DNA from: an uncultured Bacilli bacterium
GTDB lineage: Bacteria > Bacillota_I > Bacilli_A > RF39 > UBA660
Assembly: GCA_904502155.1 (NCBI GenBank)
Contig: CAJGDV010000002.1
Span: 1-37,763 of the forward strand
DNA length: 37,763 bases
Reading direction: 5' to 3'
Numbering within the stretch: the first letter of the stretch is position 1; each line of letters begins with the position of its first letter. The notes beneath the pieces were generated by a model, which was not told where the DNA came from, searched no databases, and saw nothing but the letters and a program-made list of their open reading frames with translations. Made by a program: the position numbers and the translations under genes. This document shows, piece by piece, positions 1 to 7,375 of this stretch.

Positions 1-914
1 AATTTATATGCTGTAGCCCATTTAGGATATTTTGCTGTAAATCCTAATTTTTTTTGACCTTGAATATCATCTAATTTAATAACGATACCATCTATTTCAT
101 AAGGTAATTCATCTCTTTTTTCTGTCCATTCATTAATAAATTCTAATAATTCATTAATACCATTAACTCTTTTAGAAATAGGATTAGTTGTAAGTCCTAG
201 TTTTTTCATGTATAAAAGAGAATCATAATGTTTATTTATATCATAATCCAAAGGATTTGGTAAATGATATATAAAGCAATCTAAATTTCTTTCTTTTGCA
301 ATACTTGAATCTAATTGTCTAACACTACCAGCAGCAGCATTTCTTGGATTTGCAAATAATGCTTTTCTAGCTATTTCTTGTTTTTTATTTAAATCATTGA
401 ATGATTTTTTACTCATGTAAATTTCGCCACGAACTTCTATATCTACTTTTTCTGTTAAAGTTAAAGGTATAGTTTTAATAGTTACAGCATTATGTGTTAT
501 ATCTTCACCAGTAACGCCATCTCCTCTTGTTGCAGCTCTTACTAATTTACCTTCCTTATATAATAATGAAACTGATAAACCATCAATTTTTAATTCTGCA
601 ACATAAACAGGATTTTTAACTTCTTTTCTTATTTTTTCATCAAAAGCAATAATTTCAGATTCATTGAAAACGTTACTTAATGAAAGCATTGGGATTTCAT
701 GTGTAACTTTTGTAAATGAATCTATTATTTTTCCTCCAACTCTTACACTTGGAGAATTATCTTTTTTTATTTCAGGATATTTTTCTTCTATTTTTAATAA
801 TTCTTGCATATAACGATCATATTCTTGATCCGTTAATGTAGGATTATCCATTGTATAATATTCTATGTTTGCTCTATTAATTATTTCAATTAATTCATTA
901 TATCTGTTTTCCAT
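1..914 (-). CDS. ligA: NAD-dependent DNA ligase LigA, N-terminal part (cut by window edge)
   Basis: LigA seals nicks in duplex DNA, using NAD+ to adenylate its active-site lysine, in replication and repair. I translated 304 codons from the ATG at 914. Residues 1-70 form the Ia NAD-binding domain with the D-x-x-Y-D pattern (TDQEYDRYM). The adenylation motif AELKIDGLS follows, with K109 as the nucleophile. The GDGVTGED, EVRGEIYM and NPRNAAAGSVRQLD signatures and YEIDGIVIK come next. The OB fold, zinc finger, HhH and BRCT domains lie beyond the left edge. The start is set by GGTGATAT just upstream. It follows a small membrane-protein gene by 44 bases, with its own TATAAT element in the gap. In Bacillus ligA sits directly after pcrA; here pcrA is about 10 kb upstream on the same strand. 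Confidence 0.97.
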   Translation of the reverse strand, partial: MENRYNELIEIINRANIEYYTMDNPTLTDQEYDRYMQELLKIEEKYPEIKKDNSPSVRVGGKIIDSFTKVTHEIPMLSLSNVFNESEIIAFDEKIRKEVKNPVYVAELKIDGLSVSLLYKEGKLVRAATRGDGVTGEDITHNAVTIKTIPLTLTEKVDIEVRGEIYMSKKSFNDLNKKQEIARKALFANPRNAAAGSVRQLDSSIAKERNLDCFIYHLPNPLDYDINKHYDSLLYMKKLGLTTNPISKRVNGINELLEFINEWTEKRDELPYEIDGIVIKLDDIQGQKKLGFTAKYPKWATAYK

Positions 915-929
915 TATATCACCAAGGTC

Positions 930-938
930 ATTATACCA
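930..938 (-). promoter_or_regulatory. Extended -10 element before ligA
   Basis: The minus strand reads TGGTATAAT about 16 bases upstream of the ligA ATG. The gap holds a GGTGAT ribosome site. No good -35 is seen 17 bases upstream; the TG extension could compensate. The very short leader makes this tentative. Confidence 0.45.
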
Positions 939-958
939 TAAATGAAAGTTCTAAGTCC

Positions 959-1453
959 TTATATTTTTGATTTATATAATACATTTACAATAACTAAACT
1001 TAAAAAATAAAAAATAGATAAAGAATTAATTAATGTAAATAAAAAATAAACAAAATCAGACTTAGTAAAGGTAATAATTAATAATGATAAACCAAATAAA
1101 ATAATATCAACAAAATAATATATTACTACTGATTCTTTTTTTACAATTTTATTAAATATAATACTTATACAACATATTAAATTAATAAATATTGTTAAAT
1201 AAAATAATAGTGAAATAATAAAATAATCAACAAAATAATAAATAATAAAAATTATAAAAGATAATATTAATGACATCAAAAATGTTTTGCTTTTATTTTT
1301 AATAAATCCATTAATATAATATCCTACTAAAACAGCATCAATAACAAATAAATAATAAGAACAATCTACTAAAAATTTATTTATATTAAGACTATAAAGT
1401 AACATAGCAATACCTGTAAAAATTAATATAAAAAACGGCATAAATTTCTTCAT
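959..1453 (-). CDS. Small multi-pass membrane protein, unknown
   Basis: I do not recognise the family. The 164-aa product is almost entirely hydrophobic, with about five membrane-spanning stretches (roughly residues 5-22, 28-50, 58-100 as two helices, 108-128 and 133-158) joined by short Lys/Asn-rich loops. It ends in a basic tail. No signal peptide cleavage site, catalytic motif or metal-binding pattern is visible. The start is supported by AGGAG eight bases upstream and an extended -10 (TGCTATAAT) just before it. It precedes ligA by 44 bases without an obvious terminator, so the two may be co-transcribed. Confidence 0.7.
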   Translation of the reverse strand: MKKFMPFFILIFTGIAMLLYSLNINKFLVDCSYYLFVIDAVLVGYYINGFIKNKSKTFLMSLILSFIIFIIYYFVDYFIISLLFYLTIFINLICCISIIFNKIVKKESVVIYYFVDIILFGLSLLIITFTKSDFVYFLFTLINSLSIFYFLSLVIVNVLYKSKI

Positions 1454-1472
1454 TTTATCAACTCCTAAGACA

Positions 1473-1481
1473 ATTATAGCA
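1473..1481 (-). promoter_or_regulatory. Extended -10 element (TGCTATAAT)
   Basis: A perfect TATAAT with a TGn extension lies between the upstream gene's terminator and the AGGAG site of the 164-aa gene. The -35 region would fall in the terminator hairpin and is not recognisable. Confidence 0.55.
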
Positions 1482-1482
1482 T

Positions 1483-1515
1483 AAAAAAAGATATATTATT
1501 TATTTAATATATCTT
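1483..1515 (-). terminator. Intrinsic terminator of the GT4-kinase gene
   Basis: A perfect 11-bp stem (1488-1498 with 1505-1515) and six-base loop are followed on the minus strand by a seven-T run. The stop codon of the upstream gene (1496-1498) is inside the stem. Confidence 0.9.
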
Positions 1516-3427
1516 CTATAATATTACTATTTAAAATATATAACCAATCTTCAAAATCATCTTCTGAACCTGTTTGTTCTCTTAAATCAATTTTACCAAT
1601 TTCATATAAATATATTTTTTCTAATATAACTTTTAATAAGTAAAAATTCCAAACATTGATAATATCTATTTTCGTATAATTATCAAATGGTTTTAATATT
1701 TTATTTGCTAATTTTATATCGATTTCACATTTATTTCGGCTCGCATTTAATGCGAATACAACTAAATCATAAAGCTTAGTAAATTCAATTACTTCATCTA
1801 AATCTAATAAAGTAAATTCTCCATTTTCTGACCAAATTAAATTACTTGGTGACATATCTCCATGAACTAATTGTTTTTCATCAAAAATATTATAGTTTTG
1901 AAGTTTCATATATTTTTTTAATAATTCATCAATTACTTCTCTTCTAATTTTTTTAGTTTCCATATTTCTTAATGATTCATAATAAAAATTTACTTTTTCC
2001 ATCATGTTTTCATTTTTAATATTAGATATTTTGTCTATTTTAATAAATTCAATTAATTTTTCAATTTGATCGTTTGAAAGTTTTTTTGTATGTTTTCCTT
2101 CTATATATTCATATATACAAATTGTTGAATTTAAAACTTTCATGAATTTGTTTTCTATTGGCTTAATAATATTTATATTATTTTTATTACATAAATCCAT
2201 AAATGAATTAATAGTATTTTCATTTATATGTTTTTTATATATTTTTATAACATATTTTTTATTATCTGATTCAATTAAATAAACTGAATTAGTTAACTCA
2301 CCTTCTATTTTTTTTAGAGTATTAATTTCTGTTTTAAGGTTTTCTTTAAATAATTCTTTAATTATTTTTTCGTCATATAATTCAATTACTTTTTTATATA
2401 GTTTAATAATATTACTAATATTTGTTTCATTATTAAATTTGTTTTCTATAATTTCCATATTTTGTTTTACTATTAATTTAGATAATTCTTTATTTAAATA
2501 AAGATTTATTATTCTTTCTTTTAAGTTTTCTTCGTCCGTTAAATATTCTTTATTTAAAAGTATTTCATTAATAGCATTATCTTTAAAACTTACAAATGGT
2601 AAACCTGCTTTCATACATTCTAAATAAACATATGATATATCATCATTAACTCTTGGAGTTACTAAAATACTAGCATCATTATAAATGTCATTTAATTCTT
2701 CATTATTAATATTAGAAATAAATTCAATATTTTTTAAATATTTTTTAGGAAGAATTGATTTAATATAACTTGATGAAGACATTTCGTTATATATTGAATC
2801 TTCACCAATAAAAAGAAATTTTACATTTCCAAGTTCATCTATTAAATCTGGAATAATATTAGCCAGTTTAAATACACCATTTTCTTCTGTTAATTTACCA
2901 CAAAATAAAATAGTTTTATTTTTTTCTTTTTTTTCATTCTTATTATAAAATTTATTATTAATAATTTTTGGAATAACTTTAATATTATCTAATTCTAATT
3001 TGTTTTTTAAACAGTTTGTAGATACTGTAACTAAGTCAGCATTATTTAATAATTTCTTTTCCCATCTATTAATTTGTTTATCAGAAGAAGTATATGGTTT
3101 ATATGCCTTTATTATTAATGGTACTTTTCTATCTTTTTCAAAATGAATTGTTAAAGCATTATAATTTGATGCTTCAATAATATCAATTTCACCATTCTTT
3201 TGTAAATCCTTAAGTTTTTCTGCAATTTTATCTTGAAATTCTTCATCTTTTTTTATTGTAATAATTCGAATTCCATTTTCTATCATTTCACAATCATTAT
3301 CACCATTTGTTATAACAGTAATATCAATTTCTTTAGCATATAACTCATTTACTAAAAGACGATAATAGTTTGAAAGTCCATCAACTGTCTCAGTTTTAAA
3401 GTTCTCATTAACTATACATAATTTCAT
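1496..3427 (-). CDS. Glycosyltransferase family 4 fused to an APH/choline-kinase-like domain
   Basis: This is a 643-aa two-domain protein. Residues 1 to about 350 look like a GT-B glycosyltransferase (GT4): an N-terminal Rossmann start, a FCGKLTEENGVFKLA segment opening the second domain, and a nucleotide-sugar-binding stretch ending in YLECMKAGLPFV. The usual E-G-F-G of the E-x7-E motif reads N-D-D-I-S here. Residues 370-643 look like an aminoglycoside phosphotransferase/choline kinase fold: YVIKIYKK with the ATP-binding Lys, the Brenner motif HGDMSPSNL (H522, D524, N529) and the metal-binding LLDLDE (D542). I see no membrane segment. A plausible role is transferring a sugar and phosphorylating a sugar, aminocyclitol or lipid-linked acceptor for envelope glycans. 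The substrate cannot be read from sequence. GAGGTG precedes the ATG. Confidence 0.85.
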   Translation of the reverse strand: MKLCIVNENFKTETVDGLSNYYRLLVNELYAKEIDITVITNGDNDCEMIENGIRIITIKKDEEFQDKIAEKLKDLQKNGEIDIIEASNYNALTIHFEKDRKVPLIIKAYKPYTSSDKQINRWEKKLLNNADLVTVSTNCLKNKLELDNIKVIPKIINNKFYNKNEKKEKNKTILFCGKLTEENGVFKLANIIPDLIDELGNVKFLFIGEDSIYNEMSSSSYIKSILPKKYLKNIEFISNINNEELNDIYNDASILVTPRVNDDISYVYLECMKAGLPFVSFKDNAINEILLNKEYLTDEENLKERIINLYLNKELSKLIVKQNMEIIENKFNNETNISNIIKLYKKVIELYDEKIIKELFKENLKTEINTLKKIEGELTNSVYLIESDNKKYVIKIYKKHINENTINSFMDLCNKNNINIIKPIENKFMKVLNSTICIYEYIEGKHTKKLSNDQIEKLIEFIKIDKISNIKNENMMEKVNFYYESLRNMETKKIRREVIDELLKKYMKLQNYNIFDEKQLVHGDMSPSNLIWSENGEFTLLDLDEVIEFTKLYDLVVFALNASRNKCEIDIKLANKILKPFDNYTKIDIINVWNFYLLKVILEKIYLYEIGKIDLREQTGSEDDFEDWLYILNSNIIEDILNK

Positions 3428-3435
3428 TTAAAACA

Positions 3436-3456
3436 CCTCAATAAAATTTTTCGAGG
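3436..3456 (-). promoter_or_regulatory. Hairpin covering the ribosome site of the GT4-kinase gene
   Basis: CCTC (3453-3456, minus reading) can pair with the GAGG of the ribosome site (3436-3439). Several further A-T pairs extend between them. This may weaken initiation. The A-T-rich middle could be chance. Confidence 0.3.
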
Positions 3457-3459
3457 CTT

Positions 3460-3468
3460 ATTATATCA
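3460..3468 (-). promoter_or_regulatory. Extended -10 element (TGATATAAT)
   Basis: A perfect TATAAT with TGn lies upstream of the GT4-kinase gene, immediately after the rubrerythrin terminator. The -35 position falls in the terminator stem and is poor. Confidence 0.55.
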
Positions 3469-3474
3469 TAAAAA

Positions 3475-3505
3475 TAAAAAAAAGAAAAACGCATTGGTTT
3501 TTCTT
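3475..3505 (-). terminator. Intrinsic terminator of perR-rbr
   Basis: A 9-bp stem (3482-3490 with 3497-3505) and six-base loop are followed by a T-rich tract on the minus strand. It overlaps the rubrerythrin stop codon (3504-3506). Confidence 0.85.
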
Positions 3506-4043
3506 AGTAATTCATTGCTCTTTGTTCAAAGTAACTTTGTGGGTGAGCACATACTGGACATACTTTTGGAGCTTTTTCTCCATAGTGAACGTGTCCACAG
3601 TTTCTACAAATCCACATAATTTTTTCATCTTTTTCAAATACTGCATTTGTTTCAATATTATTTAATAATTTTCTATATCTTTCTTCATGTTCTTTTTCGA
3701 TTTTTCCTACTTCTCTAAATAAGAATGCAATATGAGCGAATCCTTCATCTTCTGCATCTTTAGCGAATGAATCATACATATCTGTCCATTCATAATTTTC
3801 ACCTTCAGCAGCATCTTTTAAATTATCCATAGTTGATGGAACTTCTCCTCCGTGAAGTAATTTGAACCACATTTTAGCATGTTCTTTTTCATTTCCAGCA
3901 GTTTCTTCAAAAATTGCAGCTATTTGTTCATAACCTTCTTTTTTAGCTTTAGAAGCATAATAAGTATATTTATTTCTTGCTTGACTTTCTCCTGCAAATG
4001 CAGCCATTAAATTTTGTTCTGTTTTAGTTCCTTTTAAATTCAT
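3504..4043 (-). CDS. rbr: Rubrerythrin
   Basis: Rubrerythrin is a non-haem diiron peroxidase that reduces hydrogen peroxide in anaerobes and microaerophiles. The 179-aa protein has the usual layout. Residues 1-140 are a ferritin-like four-helix bundle with the diiron ligands in AFAGESQARNKY (E19), NEKEHAKMW (E52, H55) and the second IEKEHEERY. Residues 144-179 are a rubredoxin domain with C-x-x-C pairs at C146/C149 and C162/C165. A clear AAAGGAGAGA site fixes the start. It lies 15 bases after perR and shares its promoter. PerR-regulated rubrerythrin is a known arrangement in Gram-positive anaerobes, so peroxide induction is likely. Confidence 0.97.
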   Translation of the reverse strand: MNLKGTKTEQNLMAAFAGESQARNKYTYYASKAKKEGYEQIAAIFEETAGNEKEHAKMWFKLLHGGEVPSTMDNLKDAAEGENYEWTDMYDSFAKDAEDEGFAHIAFLFREVGKIEKEHEERYRKLLNNIETNAVFEKDEKIMWICRNCGHVHYGEKAPKVCPVCAHPQSYFEQRAMNY

Positions 4044-4058
4044 TTTGTATCTCTCCTT

Positions 4059-4433
4059 TTATTTGTTACATTTTTCACATAATCCTGTAAAGATTATTTC
4101 ACTTTTATTTATTTTACATTTATTATTAGTTTCAACAAGTGCTTTTATATCATTTAATAAATTAGCATCTACGTCAAACATATTATTACATTCTATACAA
4201 TATATATGAGCATGATCAATAAGTGTTTTATCATAATGATCTCCGCCATTAGGATTACTTATTTTTCTAATAAAACCATTTTCATATAAAGTATTTAAAT
4301 TACGATATACAGTACCCAAACTAATATTTGGAATTATTTTTCTAGCCCTTTCATATATTGTATTTACATTAGGATGGTCAGTGCTATCTAAAACAATTTT
4401 TAATATTTCTTCTCTTTGTTTAGAATATTTCAT
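4059..4433 (-). CDS. perR: Peroxide-responsive Fur-family repressor PerR
   Basis: The 124-aa Fur-family protein has an N-terminal winged helix (SLGTVYRNLNTLYENGFIRK) and a C-terminal metal and dimer domain. All five regulatory-metal ligands of Bacillus subtilis PerR (H37, D85, H91, H93, D104) are present here at a constant offset of 17: H20, D68, H74, H76, D87. The Asp at the D104 position favours PerR over Fur or Zur. H20 and H74 match the two histidines oxidised by peroxide. The structural zinc site is C79/C82 and C119/C122. The N-terminus is shorter than in Bacillus. The gene heads an operon with rubrerythrin, and a near-consensus PerR box lies at its start site, so it probably represses itself. 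Confidence 0.95.
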   Translation of the reverse strand: MKYSKQREEILKIVLDSTDHPNVNTIYERARKIIPNISLGTVYRNLNTLYENGFIRKISNPNGGDHYDKTLIDHAHIYCIECNNMFDVDANLLNDIKALVETNNKCKINKSEIIFTGLCEKCNK

Positions 4434-4449
4434 GATACACCTCCAAAAG

Positions 4450-4464
4450 TAGTAATAATTACTA
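4450..4464 (-). promoter_or_regulatory. Putative PerR box (7-1-7 inverted repeat)
   Basis: TAGTAAT-A-ATTACTA is a perfect 7-1-7 palindrome matching the PerR-box consensus TTATAATnATTATAA at 10-11 of 14 arm positions. It lies just downstream of the perR -10, over the likely start site. It sits inside a larger interrupted palindrome with 8-bp arms at 4447-4454 and 4466-4473. Confidence 0.8.
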
Positions 4465-4474
4465 ATACTACTTA

Positions 4475-4503
4475 ATTATAACAAGAAAAAATCCATTTGT
4501 CAA
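4475..4503 (-). promoter_or_regulatory. perR-rbr promoter (TTGACA-17-TATAAT)
   Basis: A perfect -35 (4498-4503), a 17-bp spacer and a perfect -10 (4475-4480). The -35 directly abuts the stop codon of the upstream DUF6320-like gene. Confidence 0.9.
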
Positions 4504-5166
4504 CTAAAAATGGAATCTTCTTTCAAGTTCTGATGTAACTTGTTTTTTATTAAATATCATAAGTGTTATCATTAAAAACCCACATAATACAACACATGCT
4601 ATTGAAGGCCACGTAATACTAACTTTATTAGTTAATACAAAATAAAGCGGTATCATCCCTATTAAACAATTTATATAAGAATAAATTATATAATCTTTCA
4701 ATAATCTTCTTATAAACAGTCTTAAAATAAAAATTGAAACTATATAGGATATACATACTAATGGTAAAACAAAAGTTATACTCCAGTTATGCCATCCCGT
4801 TATAAAATCCCATAATATAGATGCTATTAAAATAACATTTAATTCAGTAAAAAGAAGTTTTAAAAAATAATTTCTTCTTTGTATAGCAGTTAATAATGTA
4901 GCCCAAAAACATCCTATTGCAGCAATAACAAAATATGACCATGTAAGATGTTTTGAAATAGAATAATTTATAAATATGCATGTTAAAATCCCTGTTACTG
5001 ATATTAACAATAATAATTTATAAAGTAAAGTATGATTGTTATAATTACTCATTATAACTGGAAAAACATCATCTGTTTTTTCCTTACCTTTTAAAGGAGA
5101 TTGGCATAATGGACATTCTTCGACATTAGTATTTATATTTATATTACATTTAAAACACTTTCTCAT
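4504..5166 (-). CDS. Zinc-ribbon six-helix membrane protein, DUF6320-like
   Basis: A 220-aa protein. Residues 1-25 form a zinc ribbon (CFKCN and CPLCQ). About six membrane helices follow from residue 46 to the C-terminus, which ends in a short charged tail. This architecture, and its place next to an acyltransferase and an alpha/beta hydrolase, match the DUF6320 family of Firmicutes. I assign this from memory of the family layout, not from a search. Biochemical role is unknown; it may partner the acyltransferase at the membrane. The start overlaps the end of the acyltransferase gene by 17 bases, with AGGAGAGG upstream, so translation is probably coupled. It is the last gene of a three-gene operon. 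No hairpin terminator is seen after it, so transcription may run into perR. Confidence 0.7.
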   Translation of the reverse strand: MRKCFKCNININTNVEECPLCQSPLKGKEKTDDVFPVIMSNYNNHTLLYKLLLLISVTGILTCIFINYSISKHLTWSYFVIAAIGCFWATLLTAIQRRNYFLKLLFTELNVILIASILWDFITGWHNWSITFVLPLVCISYIVSIFILRLFIRRLLKDYIIYSYINCLIGMIPLYFVLTNKVSITWPSIACVVLCGFLMITLMIFNKKQVTSELERRFHF

Positions 5167-6406
5167 CGTATTCTTCCTCTCCTATTATATTTGTATTAAC
5201 ATTTATTTCAATTCCTTTACTAGTTAAATATCTAACAAAGTTTTTTTGTATTTCGTGGTCTATAAAGTGAGATGTAAATGTTATTACCATTTTATCTTTA
5301 TAAGAACACATGCAAGAACTAATAGAATCAGTACTTATAAATACACCAAATAAATTTATATGTTTTTCAAGTTCTTCTGGAACTTTAATAACACCTATAT
5401 TTGATAAAGACATTGTTTTATTACGATTAGAATTATAATGGAAATATTTTAATACTAAATCTTTTATAAAAATAGGTACTAATCTAATAACAAAAATGTT
5501 TTCTAAATTAGCTAGTGTATTCATACTTTTTTTAAGTTCTTCTTTAGTTAGTTTTTCTTTAAACTGTTTTGATACTTCTTCAAGTATTTGATCAAATTCT
5601 TCATTTTCTCCATTAAATTTATATTCAATATTTATAACATTAAAGAAATTTCTTGCAGTATTTGATGGGAAAAAATTTCTTAAATTTACAGGAACAGAAA
5701 TTATTACTGGTTTTTTCTTATCTTTATAACTCATTGTTTCAGAAATACTTTTAATTAGCAATGTTGTTAAGTATTCAGTAATAGTTTTCCCAGTTTCCTT
5801 AGATAGTTTTAATACTTCTTTTGAAGACATTATTAATTCTAATATTTTTGTCCCGTTTTCAGGATATTTTTTACCATTTATTACATATGCTTTTTTTGAT
5901 TCATTTTTTTGAAATAGTTTTTCTTTTTTATAATATTTTTTGTAACTATCTTTTTCTCTTTCTATAACAGAAATATCATCAACTATTAAATCTTTGCTAA
6001 CTTTATTTTTTATTGTTTCATAGTTACATATTAATACTTTTAAGAAATTAAGAGTTCCTGTTCCATCTGTTAAAGCATGATTAACTTCAACATTAATTCT
6101 TTTCTTATAATAAGAAACTCTAAATAAAAGTCCATCTTTCATTTCTTCACATGGAATACTATTTTCTTCTTTAACTTCAGGTATTATATTAGATGTTTCT
6201 AAATAATACCAAAAAAATCCTTTTTTTAATGTTGATCTAAATAATGGAAATTCCTTTAATGTTTTTTGTAATGCTCTATCTAATATTTTTTGTTCTATGC
6301 ATTCGTTAAGTTCAACATAAAAACGAAAAACTTTAGTATCATTTTTTGTAGAAGTTGGTGGGAATATTTTTGCTGCATTCTCTAGTTTGTACCATCTTTT
6401 ATTCAT
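5150..6406 (-). CDS. Condensation-fold acyltransferase (alcohol acetyltransferase-like)
   Basis: The family uses a catalytic His in H-x-x-x-D-G to move acyl groups from CoA or carrier thioesters to an alcohol or amine. The 418-aa protein has a typical N-terminal half (residues 10-60 with FRFYVELNE and EFPLFRSTL) and the motif VNHALTDGTG (H110, D114). A second half around residues 200-400 contains the SVPVNLRNFFPS segment, equivalent to the N-R-x-x-x-P region of PapA/AATase proteins. I start at the ATG at 6406, which has AGGTGAT six bases upstream. An in-frame GTG at 6415 lies inside that ribosome site. It overlaps the hydrolase gene by eight bases and the DUF6320-like gene by 17. Together they look like a small lipid or ester metabolism operon, substrate unknown. 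Confidence 0.78.
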   Translation of the reverse strand: MNKRWYKLENAAKIFPPTSTKNDTKVFRFYVELNECIEQKILDRALQKTLKEFPLFRSTLKKGFFWYYLETSNIIPEVKEENSIPCEEMKDGLLFRVSYYKKRINVEVNHALTDGTGTLNFLKVLICNYETIKNKVSKDLIVDDISVIEREKDSYKKYYKKEKLFQKNESKKAYVINGKKYPENGTKILELIMSSKEVLKLSKETGKTITEYLTTLLIKSISETMSYKDKKKPVIISVPVNLRNFFPSNTARNFFNVINIEYKFNGENEEFDQILEEVSKQFKEKLTKEELKKSMNTLANLENIFVIRLVPIFIKDLVLKYFHYNSNRNKTMSLSNIGVIKVPEELEKHINLFGVFISTDSISSCMCSYKDKMVITFTSHFIDHEIQKNFVRYLTSKGIEINVNTNIIGEEEYDEKVF

Positions 6407-7313
6407 TATTATCACCTAAAAATTTATTTATAACATTATATGTTTCATTTGTTTCTTCTTTATACATTTTATTAGACATATATGCATGCATTACATTGTA
6501 TTCAATGTGTGTAACTTTATTTTTAGCTTCTTTAAGTTTTTCAACATAATGTCTACCTTCATCACGTAATGGGTCTAAATTACATGTTATAATTAATGAC
6601 TCTGGTAATTTTTTAAAATTATCATCTAATAATGGTGCACAATAAGGATCATATAAATCATCTTCTGTACTAACATACATCATTGTATATTCTTTTAAAA
6701 CTTTTCTTGTCAACATATAATCATATCCATTTTGTATTACAGATTTATATGGTGTTTTTAAAGAATAATCATTTTGTAATGTTGGATATAATAATATCAT
6801 TTTTGAAATTTTAAATTTTCTTTCATCTCTTGATCTATGTGCTATAGCAGCAACTAAATTAGCTCCTGCTGAGTCCCCCATTAAACAAATATCTTTTGTT
6901 TTCAAATTTAAATTTTTAATATTTTTTACAACTAAATATGTTATATCAAAGCAGTCATCAAATCCTGCTGGAAATGGATTTTCTGGCGCTAGTCTATAAT
7001 CTATTAATAATACTATACGATTAGTTTCTTTTGATAGTCTATGACAAAAATTAGTATATGAATCTATACTGCCACTTACCCATCCTCCGCCATGTAGGAA
7101 TATAATGATTTTATGTTCTTTATTATCATTAAAATCATTAAATACTCTAACTTTAATATCTCTATGAGTAAGAGATATTTTAATATCTTCATATTTAGCT
7201 TTTTTATGAATAGGATTTAGTATTTTTTGAAAATTACGATATAATTGTAAATTTTCTTTAACACTAATATCTTTATTTGAAAACTTTTTAACAATTTTAT
7301 AATTTATCTTCAT
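6399..7313 (-). CDS. Alpha/beta hydrolase, hormone-sensitive-lipase (Aes/LipH) type
   Basis: An esterase or lipase of the alpha/beta_hydrolase_3 family, 304 aa from the chosen start. Visible features are the oxyanion-hole HGGGW (74-78), the nucleophile elbow GDSAG (S148), an acid residue in LDPLRDEG (D247) and the catalytic His in HAYM (H276). There is no signal peptide, so it should be cytoplasmic. I choose the ATG at 7313, with GGTGAT just upstream, over an in-frame ATG at 7340. The only TATAAT nearby (7332-7337) lies between them and would make the longer form untranscribed. It is the first gene of an operon with the acyltransferase and the DUF6320-like protein. Its natural ester is unknown. 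Confidence 0.93.
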   Translation of the reverse strand: MKINYKIVKKFSNKDISVKENLQLYRNFQKILNPIHKKAKYEDIKISLTHRDIKVRVFNDFNDNKEHKIIIFLHGGGWVSGSIDSYTNFCHRLSKETNRIVLLIDYRLAPENPFPAGFDDCFDITYLVVKNIKNLNLKTKDICLMGDSAGANLVAAIAHRSRDERKFKISKMILLYPTLQNDYSLKTPYKSVIQNGYDYMLTRKVLKEYTMMYVSTEDDLYDPYCAPLLDDNFKKLPESLIITCNLDPLRDEGRHYVEKLKEAKNKVTHIEYNVMHAYMSNKMYKEETNETYNVINKFLGDNNE

Positions 7314-7331
7314 ATTATCACCATTATTAAT

Positions 7332-7337
7332 ATTATA
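7332..7337 (-). promoter_or_regulatory. -10 element of the hydrolase operon
   Basis: A perfect TATAAT on the minus strand lies 18 bases upstream of the chosen hydrolase ATG. It follows the terminator of the repeat-protein gene region. No convincing -35. Confidence 0.5.
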
Positions 7338-7349
7338 CAAAATAAAATT

Positions 7350-7375
7350 AAAAAAAGATAGATTTACTCTATCTT
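7350..7375 (-). terminator. Intrinsic terminator of the acidic repeat protein gene
   Basis: An 8-bp stem (7355-7362 with 7368-7375) and five-base loop are followed by six T on the minus strand. The gene's TAG stop (7369-7371) is within the stem. Confidence 0.85.

Noticed and set aside
6355..6549. Plus-strand hydrophobic ORF of 64 aa
   Set aside because: It is a shadow of the overlapping acyltransferase and hydrolase genes and has no ribosome site.
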